Assembly: GCA_025146135.1 (NCBI GenBank) | Contig: CP102255.1 | Span: 1,984,001-2,048,000, forward strand | Length of the DNA stretch: 64,000 nucleotides | Origin: Anaerotruncus colihominis | GTDB lineage: Bacteria > Bacillota > Clostridia > Oscillospirales > Ruminococcaceae | Direction: 5' to 3' | Shown: positions 1-9,647 of the stretch, one piece after another | Numbering within the stretch: the first letter of the stretch is position 1 | Layout: each line of letters starts with the position of its first letter | Translations under genes and position numbers: made by a program | Notes under the pieces: generated by a model | The model's input: only the letters and a program-made list of their open reading frames with translations | The model's database searches: none | What the model was told of the DNA's origin: nothing

Positions 1-760
1 GCTCGCCGATAATTACATTCGTATTGCGTTCATTCACATTCAACAGAATGGATACGATTTCGCCGCAGCGGGAAAGCAGGAGATCGACAAGCGCGTTTTC
101 ATTCGGCAGATGCGTCCCGTTGACGACCAGGCAGACCATGATCTGTCCCGAGCGATGTCCGCGACGCAGATAGACGTGACGTATAAGACCGGCCCCTAAG
201 CTCTCGTCATAGGCTGAGACATGGTATGTATGCATATAAGAAAGGACCGCCTCCAAAAGCTCCCCAAAAACAGGCGGCTGCAATTTACAGGTGTGGCAGT
301 CGATGACCTCATGTGTGCGCGGTGCAAAAAAGCCGGCGCACAGCCCGCCCTTTTGCATCCGAACAGGATACTGCGCCTTGTTTCGGTACCCATCGGTGAC
401 TGGCGACGGCTCAATAGGCTCTGCCGCAAGCTCCAACTTTCCGATTCTCCTCAGGTTTTGCTGGACAAACGCCTGCTTGCAGCGCAATTCCGCCTCATAA
501 GAGATATGGCGGAACACACAGCCTCCGCACCGCCTGCTGACAGGGCAGTCCGGCTCGATCCGATCCGGTGAGGGCCGCAAGATCTGCTCGATTCGTCCAT
601 AGCAATGCGTGCGGTTTACCTTAACAATCCGCACGCACAGGCGATCCCCTACAGCCGATGCGGGCACAAAAACAGCCATACCGTCCAACCGGCCGACGCC
701 GTTGCCATCATGCGCCATATCGATGATATCCAGTGTGACCAGTTCATTTTTTTGCGGCAT
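1..760 (-). CDS. rlmD: 23S rRNA (uracil-C5) methyltransferase, RlmD/RumA family, 5' part only
   Basis: The frame is open from an ATG at 760 to the left window edge, giving the first 253 residues. It starts with a TRAM-like region (about residues 5-60). The family Fe-S cysteines follow: C72, C78 and C81 in the CPVSRRCGGC stretch, plus a later Cys in DCHTCKL. The SAM-binding Rossmann half lies outside the window. The family methylates a conserved uracil of 23S rRNA. A GGAAGGGATGGGG stretch precedes the ATG. RlmD/RumA is the best fit; a TrmA-type tRNA specificity cannot be excluded without the C-terminal half. It diverges from the lipoprotein gene at 897. Confidence 0.85.
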   Translation of the reverse strand, partial: MPQKNELVTLDIIDMAHDGNGVGRLDGMAVFVPASAVGDRLCVRIVKVNRTHCYGRIEQILRPSPDRIEPDCPVSRRCGGCVFRHISYEAELRCKQAFVQQNLRRIGKLELAAEPIEPSPVTDGYRNKAQYPVRMQKGGLCAGFFAPRTHEVIDCHTCKLQPPVFGELLEAVLSYMHTYHVSAYDESLGAGLIRHVYLRRGHRSGQIMVCLVVNGTHLPNENALVDLLLSRCGEIVSILLNVNERNTNVIIGE

Positions 761-816
761 ATTCGCGCCCCATCCCTTCCCTGTGCCGCCGCATATCCCA
801 GGGACGGCTTTTTGCA

Positions 817-845
817 TTGACAATACATTTTGATTATTCTATCAT
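817..845 (+). promoter_or_regulatory. SigA-type promoter of the lipoprotein gene
   Basis: TTGACA at 817-822 and TATCAT at 840-845 are separated by 17 bases, about 50 bases upstream of the ATG at 897. Confidence 0.7.
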
Positions 846-896
846 AAAGCTGTTGGGATGGCAACGAAATCCATAACAAAAGAGGCGTTTCTTGTG

Positions 897-1589
897 ATGA
901 AAAGATGTTTTTCCCTGCTGCTTGCTATCGTCATGGCTCTGGCTGCAACTGCTTGCGGAGCAAAGCCGCGGAAGGTTGACCCTGCTGCATTTTGTATTCA
1001 GGAGAGCGTTGCGCTGACACAGGAAATGGGCGCGATGGCCGCCAATCAAATGTATATGGACCTGGTATCCGATTCTGAGGAAGTACGTAAACTGACTGAT
1101 GAAATCGGCGCGCAGGATTACAGCAGACCTGTACGCGTTTATTTGATCGCCCTTCCGCCATCCGTCGTCAATCAGATTTTCAGCCTGGCTTCACCCGGCG
1201 AAACGCTCCCTGACGATTTGCAGGAAATCCTCTATAAACGTATGAACGGCGCCATGGCGGCCAGTTTCATTAACGGCCGGCTCGGCGGCGTCTCTGTGCT
1301 TGCCGCAGCCAGTCTGCTTACAACGGAAAAAGCGTACATCGAACCGGATGGCTGGCCTGGCGGGCAACTGCTGTTTTTACAATATGAAGGCGGCTGGTCC
1401 AGCGTCGTTTCCTTTGCTCACGCCGGCGAGGGAGTCATCGGGGCAAAAGCGGAATTTGCGCTTGTCTCCGACGAAATCGTCTCGGATCTTGATAGTCTGA
1501 TCGCCATGTTTTTGACAGATACATTTGAATTTGACTATATAGTTTATGAGGGCGACGAGCTTGCAGCTCTGCTCGGCAGCGGTTCATAG
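897..1589 (+). CDS. Small lipoprotein of unknown function
   Basis: I do not recognise the family. The 230-residue product starts MKRCFSLLLAI and has a lipoprotein-type signal with the likely acylated Cys at residue 20 (ATAC). The -3 position is Ala rather than the usual Leu, so the lipobox is weak. The ATG at 897 is chosen over an in-frame ATG at 858 because AGAGGCG sits about 10 bases before it and because the signal peptide begins there. The mature part is a mixed alpha/beta globular sequence without further membrane segments. It is probably monocistronic, followed by the exporter operon. Confidence 0.7.
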   Translation: MKRCFSLLLAIVMALAATACGAKPRKVDPAAFCIQESVALTQEMGAMAANQMYMDLVSDSEEVRKLTDEIGAQDYSRPVRVYLIALPPSVVNQIFSLASPGETLPDDLQEILYKRMNGAMAASFINGRLGGVSVLAAASLLTTEKAYIEPDGWPGGQLLFLQYEGGWSSVVSFAHAGEGVIGAKAEFALVSDEIVSDLDSLIAMFLTDTFEFDYIVYEGDELAALLGSGS

Positions 1590-1712
1590 TTCTGTTTGAC
1601 GGTGCGGCTTGTGTGCGTTATGTGATAATTTTTCTAAACTTATATGAAAACACATGCAGTAAACAGGGGAAAACGCGGCACCTATTAGAAGGTATTCTAT
1701 CAAACGAGGGGG

Positions 1713-2747
1713 ATGGCCTTGGAACAGACGGCACAGCCAAAAAGCATGCTGAGAACGATTATCAGCGTGCGGCATCTGCGCAAGGTGTACCGCATAGGCG
1801 ACGAAAAAGTCGTCGCGCTCGGCGATATCAACCTCGAAATTTTACAGGGACAGATTGTCTGTATCGTCGGCACTTCCGGCTCTGGAAAGTCGACGTTCTT
1901 AAATCAGCTCGCCGGGCTTGAAAAGCCGACGCGCGGCGCGGTGTACATTGGAAAAACAAACATTTCTCGCCTGTCTGAAAACCAGCTTGCCACCTTCCGG
2001 CAGCGGTATCTTGGATTTGTGTTCCAATCCTACAATCTGCTGCCGACTATGACGGCGCTTGAAAATGTCTCGCTGCCGCTGATTTTTAAGGGCGCGCCCA
2101 AGGCTCTGCGCGACAAGGCCGCAATGACAATGCTTGCCGCAGTGGGCCTGAAAAAACGCGCTTACCACCGCCCGACACAGATGTCTGGCGGCCAGCAGCA
2201 GCGCGTCGGCATTGCCCGCGCGTTTGTCACACGGCCAAAGGTCATTTTTGCGGATGAACCGACCGGCAACCTCGATACAAAAACGACCATTGATGTGATG
2301 AAAATGATGGTCCGCTTTGCCCGCCGTTACCGGCAAACGCTGATCATCGTCACACATGATCCCGAGATCGCCGACTATGCCGACCGCGTTGTTACGCTGA
2401 TCGACGGCGCGATTACCTCTGATGTATCCCACGAACCGATCTACGACGGCAAAAGCGAACAGGGGCAAACCCTCCTCCCTGACGAGCTGATCGTTCCGGA
2501 CGACGAAATTCCGCAGGGCCCCATTGATGCATCTGAGGACGAGCCTATACCGCCGCTGGCCGATACGCTTTTATTCCCGGACAGCGATCCTGCGGATGGT
2601 TTTCACCAAGCCGGCCGCACACCGGCAGTAAAGGATACAGACACTTCTCAAAGCGACCCCGAACCCCCGCCGCCAGCAAGCGGCGCTTCTACCGATCATC
2701 CCGCGGCGCCTGACGATGCGCGGCAAAAAGGAGACGTTTCGCCATGA
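1713..2747 (+). CDS. ABC transporter ATP-binding protein, MacB/LolD type, with long acidic C-terminal extension
   Basis: The first 235 residues or so are a standard LolD/MacB-type ATPase. Walker A is GTSGSGKS (about 53-60), followed by a Q-loop in FVFQSYN, the signature [14 protein letters not shown] and Walker [11 protein letters not shown]. The last 110 residues are an unusual acidic, Pro- and Asp-rich low-complexity tail not needed for ATPase function. The stop overlaps the adaptor start (ATGA at 2744), so the genes are translationally coupled. GAGGGGG abuts the ATG at 1713, so a TTG two codons later (1719) has better ribosome-site spacing and may be the true start. It powers the permease at 4431-5855. 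Confidence 0.93.
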   Translation: MALEQTAQPKSMLRTIISVRHLRKVYRIGDEKVVALGDINLEILQGQIVCIVGTSGSGKSTFLNQLAGLEKPTRGAVYIGKTNISRLSENQLATFRQRYLGFVFQSYNLLPTMTALENVSLPLIFKGAPKALRDKAAMTMLAAVGLKKRAYHRPTQMSGGQQQRVGIARAFVTRPKVIFADEPTGNLDTKTTIDVMKMMVRFARRYRQTLIIVTHDPEIADYADRVVTLIDGAITSDVSHEPIYDGKSEQGQTLLPDELIVPDDEIPQGPIDASEDEPIPPLADTLLFPDSDPADGFHQAGRTPAVKDTDTSQSDPEPPPPASGASTDHPAAPDDARQKGDVSP

Positions 2748-4444
2748 ATCATTTTCCCGCACGCGCGCTTTCTCTGATCCTCGCTGTCCTGCTTTTGTTG
2801 TCGGCCGCGGGTATTTCATTCGCCGCCGTCCTGTCCGGTACACGCGTTTATGCCGAGGAAGGGTCTTCCAGCGCCCAGACTTCCGCTGAACCCGAAAGCG
2901 CGCCGCCGCCAAAAACGAGCGCGCCTGACATCATTTTTGTTTCCTCCAGCACGTCTGGCGGCCGTTTGACCGCACAGGCTGACAAAGCCGACCATTCCAC
3001 GCCTGACAACGAGCGCAGCAGCTCCGCGTCAAATGGCAGTAGCTCTGCAGCAGACAGCAGCAGCTCAGAAACAAGCAGCGATAACAGCCCAGACGACGCA
3101 ATCGCTGAAATTCAAAGCCTGACCTTCTTTAACAACGACGGCGCGCCTGTCAGTGAAGTACGTCCAAATACACATGTCACCATGAAGGTTGAAATTTCGG
3201 ACGAAGGCGTTTCCAGGGATGAATTTCTTGCCATCCGGGACCAATTGCGCGTCAACATCAACAGGGACACCTTTCAGCCGGACGAAAGCAACGGCCCGGG
3301 CTATTCGATCGGGCCGGTCAATCCCTGGAAGACAACGGGGGTCAAATATACCATCACTTTTCCCAACCTGTTTTACACAGGCGAAACGGATAAGCTGCTG
3401 CTTGTTGTAAACTATGGGATGGTTGGATCAAATGAAATTGTCCGCAGCTTTCGGCGCGACAGCATCGGAGACCTGATCGTGCGCGACAAGACCTCCCGCG
3501 ACGACAGGTATGACGACGAAGACGACGACGAATCTTCGAGCAGGCCGGAAATCGCGCCTCCCACGCCGACGATCATCGTTTCCGAATACGACTATGGCGG
3601 CGGCAATGTGACAGCCGCGAGCAATTTCAATCTCAAGATGCGTTTTACAAACACGAGCAAAAAGCTCCCTGTCGACAACATTGTCGTCAAGCTGACCATG
3701 CCGGAGGCGCTTACGCTTACAAGCTCGTCAAATACCTTCTATATCGAAAAGATGTCGCGTGAATCCTCCGTTGAGCGGACAATCGGCGTCTCTGTCAAGC
3801 CGAATGCCGAGCCGGTTTCCCAAGCGATTAAGCTCAGTTTTACATATGAAGCGGTCATCGACGAGGAACGCAAGCAGCTTACCGCGGAACAGGAGATCAG
3901 CATCCCCGTTTCACAGCTTAACCGCTTCTCTGTCGATCCGGTCGAGGTGCCCTCAGAAATCCATGTCGGCGACGATACAAGCGTTGAGGTGAATTTTGTA
4001 AACAAGGGAAAGACGCCTGTTTACAATGTCACCGCGGAAATTTCCGGAAACATCTCACAGCCGGGCCAGCGTCAGTTCATCGGCAATGTAGAGGAAGGCA
4101 AGGAGGATTCTGCTTCCTTTACGCTCGGCGCAACGGAAAGCGGCGAGATTTCCGGTGAAATCCTCATTACCTATGAGGACGCCAATATGAATGTCAGCGA
4201 AATCAGGCAGCCCTTTACAACGACCGCTGTTTCTTACGACGAGCCGACAGACGACTCCATGATGACTGGCGGAATGCCCATCGATGATCAGCCGGCTGTC
4301 ACACCGTGGTATCAGACAGTCCCTGTATGGGCCTGGATGGTCGGCGGCGTCGTTCTGGTCATCTTCCTGGCGTTCATCATCAAGCTTCTGCGCGCGCGTC
4401 AGAAGGAAGAAGTGCTTCTGGAGGAAGACGATGAAGATTTCTGA
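2744..4444 (+). CDS. Exported CARDB/S-layer-like adaptor protein with C-terminal membrane anchor
   Basis: The 566-residue protein has an N-terminal signal/membrane segment (about residues 8-28) and a Ser- and Gln-rich low-complexity stretch (about 40-120). Several beta-sandwich domains follow, of the COG1361/CARDB style, with paired stretches of the N(F)xLKMRFTNTSKK and VEVNFVNKGKTPVYNV type. A single transmembrane helix near residues 535-555 ends in a short basic then acidic tail. Such proteins often sit between an MacB-type ATPase and permease in Clostridia and may act as the extracytoplasmic adaptor, although the substrate is unknown. It overlaps the ATPase by 4 bases, and the permease starts 14 bases before its stop. 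Confidence 0.8.
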   Translation: MNHFPARALSLILAVLLLLSAAGISFAAVLSGTRVYAEEGSSSAQTSAEPESAPPPKTSAPDIIFVSSSTSGGRLTAQADKADHSTPDNERSSSASNGSSSAADSSSSETSSDNSPDDAIAEIQSLTFFNNDGAPVSEVRPNTHVTMKVEISDEGVSRDEFLAIRDQLRVNINRDTFQPDESNGPGYSIGPVNPWKTTGVKYTITFPNLFYTGETDKLLLVVNYGMVGSNEIVRSFRRDSIGDLIVRDKTSRDDRYDDEDDDESSSRPEIAPPTPTIIVSEYDYGGGNVTAASNFNLKMRFTNTSKKLPVDNIVVKLTMPEALTLTSSSNTFYIEKMSRESSVERTIGVSVKPNAEPVSQAIKLSFTYEAVIDEERKQLTAEQEISIPVSQLNRFSVDPVEVPSEIHVGDDTSVEVNFVNKGKTPVYNVTAEISGNISQPGQRQFIGNVEEGKEDSASFTLGATESGEISGEILITYEDANMNVSEIRQPFTTTAVSYDEPTDDSMMTGGMPIDDQPAVTPWYQTVPVWAWMVGGVVLVIFLAFIIKLLRARQKEEVLLEEDDEDF

Positions 4445-5855
4445 TATGATTTCCATGTGTTTTGGAAATCTGTTCCGCCGCAAGATGCGCACCATTTTGA
4501 CGGTGATCGGCGTCGTCGTCGGCACCTGCGCGATTGTCGTTATGATCTCGCTTGGTCTGGGGATGAATCAGCAGCTTGAAAACACGCTCGCGCAAATGGG
4601 CAGCCGCCTCACCACGATTGATGTCATGAACTACCGGTACAGCGGAATGAGTGACGGCGACAATGCGGTTATGGATGACGCTGCCGTCGAAAAAATACAG
4701 AATTTGCCCGGCGTTGAGGTTGCAACACCGATTTACTCCCCAAATCTACAGGCGCGCATTTATGCCGGCAAGGATGACCGCTATCAAATGCAGCTCTATG
4801 ACGTAACCGGCATGTATGCCGAGGCCATGCCCAAAATGGGGTATACGCTTTTGGAGGGAGAATATCCCGCAGGACCGCAGACCGACAAGAAAAAACCGAT
4901 CTATGTTGTCGTCGGAGAATACGCCGGCTTCAGCTTTGAGGATACCAAAAAGAAATTCGACAACTACCGTTGGCCTGAAATGGATGAAAACGGCGAGTTG
5001 AAGCAGGAACCATTTGTCGACATTATGAATGACGAGTTGATTTTGCGCAGCGACAAGCAGGATGAGGACGATCCCGACTCGAAGCAGTTTTCGCGTGAAA
5101 TCAAGCCGATTGGCCGCGTAAAAGAGGATTATGACAAAGGATGGGTCACCTCGCAGGGGATTATTATGGACATTGAGGATGTCAAATGGCTCGAAAAGGA
5201 GTATAACCGCGTCAACAAAATCACAACCAGCAGCCGTGATAAGAAGGGCTACACCAATGTCACAGTCAAGGTCGAGACTATGGAGGATGTGGAGCCGGTC
5301 CAGGCGGCCATTGAAGCGATGGGCTTCGATACAAATTCCATGGAGGATGTGCGCAAGCCCATGCAGGAACAGGCCCGCCAGCAGCAGATTTTTCTTGGCG
5401 GCCTTGGCGGCATCTCCCTGCTTGTCGCTGCCATCGGTATCACAAACACGATGATTATGTCGATCTATGAACGCACCCGTGAAATCGGCGTGATGAAGGT
5501 GCTCGGCTGTAAAGTGAAAAATATTCGTTCTGTTTTTTTGATGGAGGCCGGGGTCATCGGATTTTTCGGCGGCTGTATCGGTGTTGCAGTCAGCTACGGC
5601 ATATCCTATCTGATGAATGTCTTTAATTTTTCGTTCAGCGGCAGCAGCGGCGGTATGGGCGGAGGAATAAGCTATGGAATGGGATATATGATGGGCGGCG
5701 GAATGGATGCAGGCGGCGCTTCGGTGTCGGTTATCCCGCCATGGCTGGTCGTCGCGGCCATTGCCTTTGCAACCCTGATCGGTCTGATTTCCGGCGTTTT
5801 GCCGGCCAACCGCGCCATGAAAATCTCCGCATTGGAGGCGATCAAGCATGAATAA
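4431..5855 (+). CDS. ABC transporter permease, MacB/FtsX type
   Basis: The 474-residue protein has an N-terminal transmembrane helix (TILTVIGVVVGTCAIVVMI) and a MacB_PCD-like extracellular domain (about 40-310). A C-terminal FtsX domain carries three helices and the typical ITNTMIMSIYERTREIG segment. The ATG at 4431 is preceded by GAGGAAGA; an upstream in-frame ATG at 4284 would give a spurious, shifted-frame N-terminus. A Gly/Met-rich insertion (about residues 400-425, with repeated GMGGG and MGGGM) lies in the loop before the last helix. It is the export channel of the operon, substrate unknown. Confidence 0.92.
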   Translation: MKISDMISMCFGNLFRRKMRTILTVIGVVVGTCAIVVMISLGLGMNQQLENTLAQMGSRLTTIDVMNYRYSGMSDGDNAVMDDAAVEKIQNLPGVEVATPIYSPNLQARIYAGKDDRYQMQLYDVTGMYAEAMPKMGYTLLEGEYPAGPQTDKKKPIYVVVGEYAGFSFEDTKKKFDNYRWPEMDENGELKQEPFVDIMNDELILRSDKQDEDDPDSKQFSREIKPIGRVKEDYDKGWVTSQGIIMDIEDVKWLEKEYNRVNKITTSSRDKKGYTNVTVKVETMEDVEPVQAAIEAMGFDTNSMEDVRKPMQEQARQQQIFLGGLGGISLLVAAIGITNTMIMSIYERTREIGVMKVLGCKVKNIRSVFLMEAGVIGFFGGCIGVAVSYGISYLMNVFNFSFSGSSGGMGGGISYGMGYMMGGGMDAGGASVSVIPPWLVVAAIAFATLIGLISGVLPANRAMKISALEAIKHE

Positions 5856-6336
5856 ATCCTTGCGGCTTTTTACAGTCGCGGCGGCCCTGGCGGCCGCCGC
5901 GGCGCTTTTTTATACCTGTGCGCATCAGATACAAAAACAACGTTTTATTGACGCGCGCTTTACAACAGCACATATGCGAACAGTCCAAAGCGAAACGGGA
6001 CTTCCCCTGGACCTCAATGAGCTGATTGGCCGCCCTGTTCCCGATACGGCGCAGGACGGATGGTTTCTCTACAGCGCGCTTTATTATCCGGGCGCGGATA
6101 CAGTCGTTTGCACTGTGTCCATGCCGTTTTCAGACGCCTCGGCACGTCTGATTCATTCCGATGGAACAGAAGCCGCCGGCTGGTATATGCCACAAGCAGA
6201 GCAATTTGGCATACAAAAAATATTTTTCGAGGAATGCGGCTTTCCTGATTTTGCATGGCTGGCCATTGAAGGCAGCAGCGGCAGCACATGGTTTTTGATC
6301 GATCGTGAATTCGCATACCTCTACGAAGCGGATTAG
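5848..6336 (+). CDS. Small membrane-anchored protein, last gene of the exporter operon
   Basis: Not recognised. The 162 residues begin with a hydrophobic Ala-rich segment (about 6-24) that would anchor or export the protein. A globular remainder is rich in aromatic residues. Its ATG overlaps the permease stop (ATGAATAA), so it is coupled to the exporter and may be an accessory or substrate-related protein. A short gap and a new promoter (6352-6380) separate it from the MATE gene. Confidence 0.7.
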   Translation: MNKSLRLFTVAAALAAAAALFYTCAHQIQKQRFIDARFTTAHMRTVQSETGLPLDLNELIGRPVPDTAQDGWFLYSALYYPGADTVVCTVSMPFSDASARLIHSDGTEAAGWYMPQAEQFGIQKIFFEECGFPDFAWLAIEGSSGSTWFLIDREFAYLYEAD

Positions 6337-6351
6337 AAAAACGGCTGGGGC

Positions 6352-6380
6352 TTGTCAAACAGGTCCGCATGTTGTAAGAT
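6352..6380 (+). promoter_or_regulatory. SigA-type promoter of the MATE gene
   Basis: TTGTCA at 6352-6357 and TAAGAT at 6375-6380 with 17-base spacing, 62 bases upstream of the start at 6443. Confidence 0.5.
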
Positions 6381-6442
6381 GAAATAGATGTCCATTTGCC
6401 GATCCGGCATGGCCGTCTGATGATATATGGAAGGAACACAAC

Positions 6443-7792
6443 ATGCTTGATTTGACAAAAGGACCAATTACAAAATCCATGCTGCTGTTCGCCGGGCCGA
6501 TGATCCTCGGGAACCTGCTTCAACAGCTTTATAACATCGCCGACACGCTGATCGTAGGACAGTTTCTTGGTCCGGGTCCGCTTGCCGCGGTCGGTTCATC
6601 CTTCACCCTGATGACGTTTTTGACATCGATCATTCTGGGCCTTTGTATGGGCAGCGGCGTCGTTTTTTCCATGCTGTTCGGCGCGGGAGAAACCGACCGG
6701 CTCAAAAATAGTTTATTTATCTCATTTGCGCTCATTGGCGCGGCGGCTATTGTGATCGAAATACTTTCTCTCGCGCTGCTCTCCCCTCTGCTCACGGTTT
6801 TACAGGTTCCCGCGGATATTCGCGCTGAAACCGGTGTATATTTGCAGGTGATCTTTCTTGGCATTTTTTTTACCTTCATCTACAATTATTTTGCCTGTGT
6901 GCTGCGTGCCATCGGCAATTCTGCCGTGCCGCTGATTTTTCTGTCAATCTCGCCGGTGCTCAATATCGTGCTCGATCTCGCGTTTATCATTGTGTTTAAA
7001 ATGGGCGTAGCCGGCGCCGCCTGGGCTACCATCATCGCACAGGGCGTTTCCGCCGGCAGCATTATGGTCTATTGCCTCCTGCGCGTGCCGCAGATCCGTC
7101 CTCAAAAACAACATCTGCATTTTGAGCGTACAGCCGCTTGGAACATTGCACGGTATTCTTTTTTAACCTGTATCCAGCAATCGGTCATGAATTTCGGTAT
7201 TTTAATGATTCAGGGACTTGTCAACAGCTTTGGCGTCTCCGTCATGGCTGCGTTTGCAGCGGCCGTCAAAATCGATTCCTTTGCGTATATGCCCGTGCAG
7301 GACTTCGGCAACGCCTTTTCAACCTTTATCGCCCAAAATTACGGCGCAGGAAAACAGGAACGCATCCGCGGCGGCATCCGATCCGCGGTTTTCTGCGCGT
7401 TGGCGTTCTGCGCTGTTGTTTCACTGATTGTCTGTCTGTTCGCGCGGCCCCTGATGCTGATTTTTGTCAAGCCGGAGGAAACGCAGATTATCGCGATCGG
7501 GATGCAGTATCTCCGTATAGAAGGCGCCTGCTACGCCGGCATCGGATGTTTGTTTCTTTTATATGGCCTGTTCCGGGGAATTGGCCGGCCGGCTGTATCC
7601 ATTGTTCTAACAGTCGTTTCACTGGGCACGCGGGTGGCTCTGGCTTATCTGCTTGCGCCCATTCCCGCATTCGGCCTGCCAGCAATCTGGTGGGCGATCC
7701 CAATCGGTTGGTTTTTGGCTGATTTCACCGGCCTGTTGCTTTATCGGAAAGCGCCGCGGCAAAAAGGCCGCCTGTCAAAGCAGACGGTCTGA
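6443..7792 (+). CDS. MATE family multidrug/sodium antiporter
   Basis: The 449-residue integral membrane protein has the MATE pattern of about 12 helices. The typical opening is MLDLTKGPITKSMLLFAGPM, then an NLLQQLYNIADTLIVGQFLG segment repeated in diverged form in the second half (FGNAFSTFIAQNYGAG). MATE proteins exchange Na+ or H+ for organic cations at the cytoplasmic membrane; substrate cannot be inferred. GGAAGGAAC precedes the ATG. It is probably transcribed alone from 6352-6380. Confidence 0.93.
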   Translation: MLDLTKGPITKSMLLFAGPMILGNLLQQLYNIADTLIVGQFLGPGPLAAVGSSFTLMTFLTSIILGLCMGSGVVFSMLFGAGETDRLKNSLFISFALIGAAAIVIEILSLALLSPLLTVLQVPADIRAETGVYLQVIFLGIFFTFIYNYFACVLRAIGNSAVPLIFLSISPVLNIVLDLAFIIVFKMGVAGAAWATIIAQGVSAGSIMVYCLLRVPQIRPQKQHLHFERTAAWNIARYSFLTCIQQSVMNFGILMIQGLVNSFGVSVMAAFAAAVKIDSFAYMPVQDFGNAFSTFIAQNYGAGKQERIRGGIRSAVFCALAFCAVVSLIVCLFARPLMLIFVKPEETQIIAIGMQYLRIEGACYAGIGCLFLLYGLFRGIGRPAVSIVLTVVSLGTRVALAYLLAPIPAFGLPAIWWAIPIGWFLADFTGLLLYRKAPRQKGRLSKQTV

Positions 7793-7877
7793 AGGGACGT
7801 AAGACGGTTTTAAACCATTGGAGACTTAACTGCGCTGAATCCTTGCTTTGTAAATCAATAGAAAGGGGTCCTTATAA

Positions 7878-8516
7878 ATGATCTGCGACATCTTTAACAA
7901 GCTTTGCGAGCATCGTGTTGTTTCCATTCTGCGCGGTGTTCCATCCGAAACGCTTGAACCTGTTTTGGATGCGCTCTGCAAAGGCGGCGTCTATGCCGTT
8001 GAGATCACAATGAACACCGATCATGGCCTTGATATGATCGAACGCGCCAAAAAGCATGTGGGCGGCCGGATGATGATCGGGGCAGGTACTGTGCTCGATG
8101 CTCAAACAGCAAGGCTGTGCATTCTGGCTGGCGCGGACTTTCTTCTTTCGCCGGTCCTTGCGCCGGATATGATCGCCCTGTGCAATCAATATGACAAGCT
8201 CGCGGTTCCCGGTATTTTTACACCGACCGAAGCCCTCCAGGCCCGACGGCTCGGCGCGTTGATGATCAAGGTGTTTCCGGTTGGAAGCGTCGGTCCGCAG
8301 TATATCCGCGATTTGCTCGGTCCTCTCGGTCAGCTCAGCCTGATGCCGGTCGGAGGCGTCACGCTCGAAAACGCCGCAGATTTCTTCAAAGCGGGTGCTG
8401 CCGCGATCGGCGTCGGGTCCTGCTTGGTCAGCGGCGCGCTCGCCGCAAAGCATGATTTTGATGAAATTACACGGCGCGCGAAAGCCTTTCAGGAGGCCGC
8501 CGGTCCGCGCGCATAA
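7878..8516 (+). CDS. eda: KDPG/KHG-type 2-keto-3-deoxy-acid aldolase (Eda family)
   Basis: The 212-residue class I aldolase matches the Eda family in length. The catalytic residues are visible: Glu42 in AVEITMN and the Schiff-base Lys131 in MIKVFPVG, with Arg19 (ILRG) and the PGIFTPTE loop. Family members cleave 2-keto-3-deoxy-6-phosphogluconate or related keto acids to pyruvate plus an aldehyde. GAAAGGGG precedes the ATG. It converges on the sugar-operon LacI gene and shares its terminator. No dehydratase or KDG kinase lies nearby, so the true substrate is open. It may handle a product of the neighbouring sugar pathway. Confidence 0.9.
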   Translation: MICDIFNKLCEHRVVSILRGVPSETLEPVLDALCKGGVYAVEITMNTDHGLDMIERAKKHVGGRMMIGAGTVLDAQTARLCILAGADFLLSPVLAPDMIALCNQYDKLAVPGIFTPTEALQARRLGALMIKVFPVGSVGPQYIRDLLGPLGQLSLMPVGGVTLENAADFFKAGAAAIGVGSCLVSGALAAKHDFDEITRRAKAFQEAAGPRA

Positions 8517-8549
8517 AATAAATCCGTTCGCCTGATTAAGGGCTGTTTA

Positions 8550-8593
8550 AAAAGCAGAGGCGCGGCCGCAAAAACGGCCGTGCCTCTGCTTTT
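8550..8593. terminator. Bidirectional intrinsic terminator between eda and the LacI gene
   Basis: AAAAGCAGAGGC...GCCTCTGCTTTT arms with an inner GCGGCCG/CGGCCG stem. It has runs of A and T on both sides and lies between two convergent genes. Confidence 0.85.
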
Positions 8594-9622
8594 CTAATTG
8601 ATGTTTTCGCGGATCTTAATCACCGTATTTGTAATATGATTACACGGCGCAACCTGTTTACCGCTCATATAATAATCAAACATCATCTGTACCGAACAGT
8701 ATCCCTGATCTTTTGGCTCCTGTCCGATTGTAAAATCGATCACGCCATCCTGTACCAACTGGCGGGTCGATTCAATCTCATCATGAGAGAGAATGTAAAT
8801 CTGATTCTGCCGCTCAAGTTCTGTGACAGCACGGCACACGCCTGCAACGCCGGCCGCCGCAATATAGATGCAGTTGATCTCCGGGTGCGCCCTCAAGGTC
8901 CCCAGCGCCATTTGATAGGCATATTCATCATTATCGAGCGCCTCAAACACGTCGACCAGCTTATACGGTACCTTCTTTTCCCGGAGGGTACGCGAAAATC
9001 CGCGGATACGATCGTTGTGCCCTTTCATTTTAAGCGAACCGGTTACAATCAGAAGATTAAGCTGATCCGACGCCATCAGCGCAAGCAGCCCTGCGGCCGT
9101 ACTCCCCGCCTGCAAATAATCGCAGCCTACATAACAAAGCCTTCCGGTTTTTGTAAGATCGGTATTGACCGCAATGACCGGGATTCCAGAATCAATTAAT
9201 TGATTAAGAAATGCCCGGATTTCTTTTGTATCGATCGTTGAAACGCAGAGCGCCTGGCAACCGGCCTCCACCAGCTTTCGTATTGCACGGATATGAACGC
9301 CCGCATCATACCCCTCCACTTCCTGCAATACAAGCGTCACACCGAAATCGGAAAGCTCGTTTTCCGCCTGCTGGAAACCGGCAATTACATCGTCAAAAAA
9401 TGCGTTCCCAATACTTGGAAGAAAGCACCCGATTTTGAGCGGCTGCTTGCGTGCCGCGAGAATTTTTCCCGCACGGTTCGGCTCATATCCCAGGTCGTCC
9501 GCTATCTTACGCACGTGCAAGGCAATCTCTGGCTTTACCCCCGGACGATTGTGGAGCACCCTGTCCACTGTTCCGCGCGACACCCCCGCAACAACAGCAA
9601 TCTGCTTGATGGTAACGGACAC
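8594..9622 (-). CDS. LacI/GalR family transcriptional regulator of the adjacent sugar operon
   Basis: The 342-residue protein has an N-terminal LacI helix-turn-helix (about 4-25: TIKQIAVVAGVSRGTVDRVL) followed by a periplasmic-binding-protein-like effector domain. The start is a GTG at 9622 with GGGGGAGGAG just before it. It is the last gene of the sugar cluster but has its own promoter (9686-9714). The TGTGC-N4-GCACA palindromes upstream of the transport genes are the obvious candidate operators, by inference. Confidence 0.9.
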   Translation of the reverse strand: MSVTIKQIAVVAGVSRGTVDRVLHNRPGVKPEIALHVRKIADDLGYEPNRAGKILAARKQPLKIGCFLPSIGNAFFDDVIAGFQQAENELSDFGVTLVLQEVEGYDAGVHIRAIRKLVEAGCQALCVSTIDTKEIRAFLNQLIDSGIPVIAVNTDLTKTGRLCYVGCDYLQAGSTAAGLLALMASDQLNLLIVTGSLKMKGHNDRIRGFSRTLREKKVPYKLVDVFEALDNDEYAYQMALGTLRAHPEINCIYIAAAGVAGVCRAVTELERQNQIYILSHDEIESTRQLVQDGVIDFTIGQEPKDQGYCSVQMMFDYYMSGKQVAPCNHITNTVIKIRENIN

Positions 9623-9647
9623 CGGCTCCTCCCCCTTTTCAACAAAC

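Noticed and set aside
4746..5849. Long minus-strand open frame opposite the permease
   Set aside because: Shadow of the FtsX-type permease; His- and Asp-rich composition with no motif.
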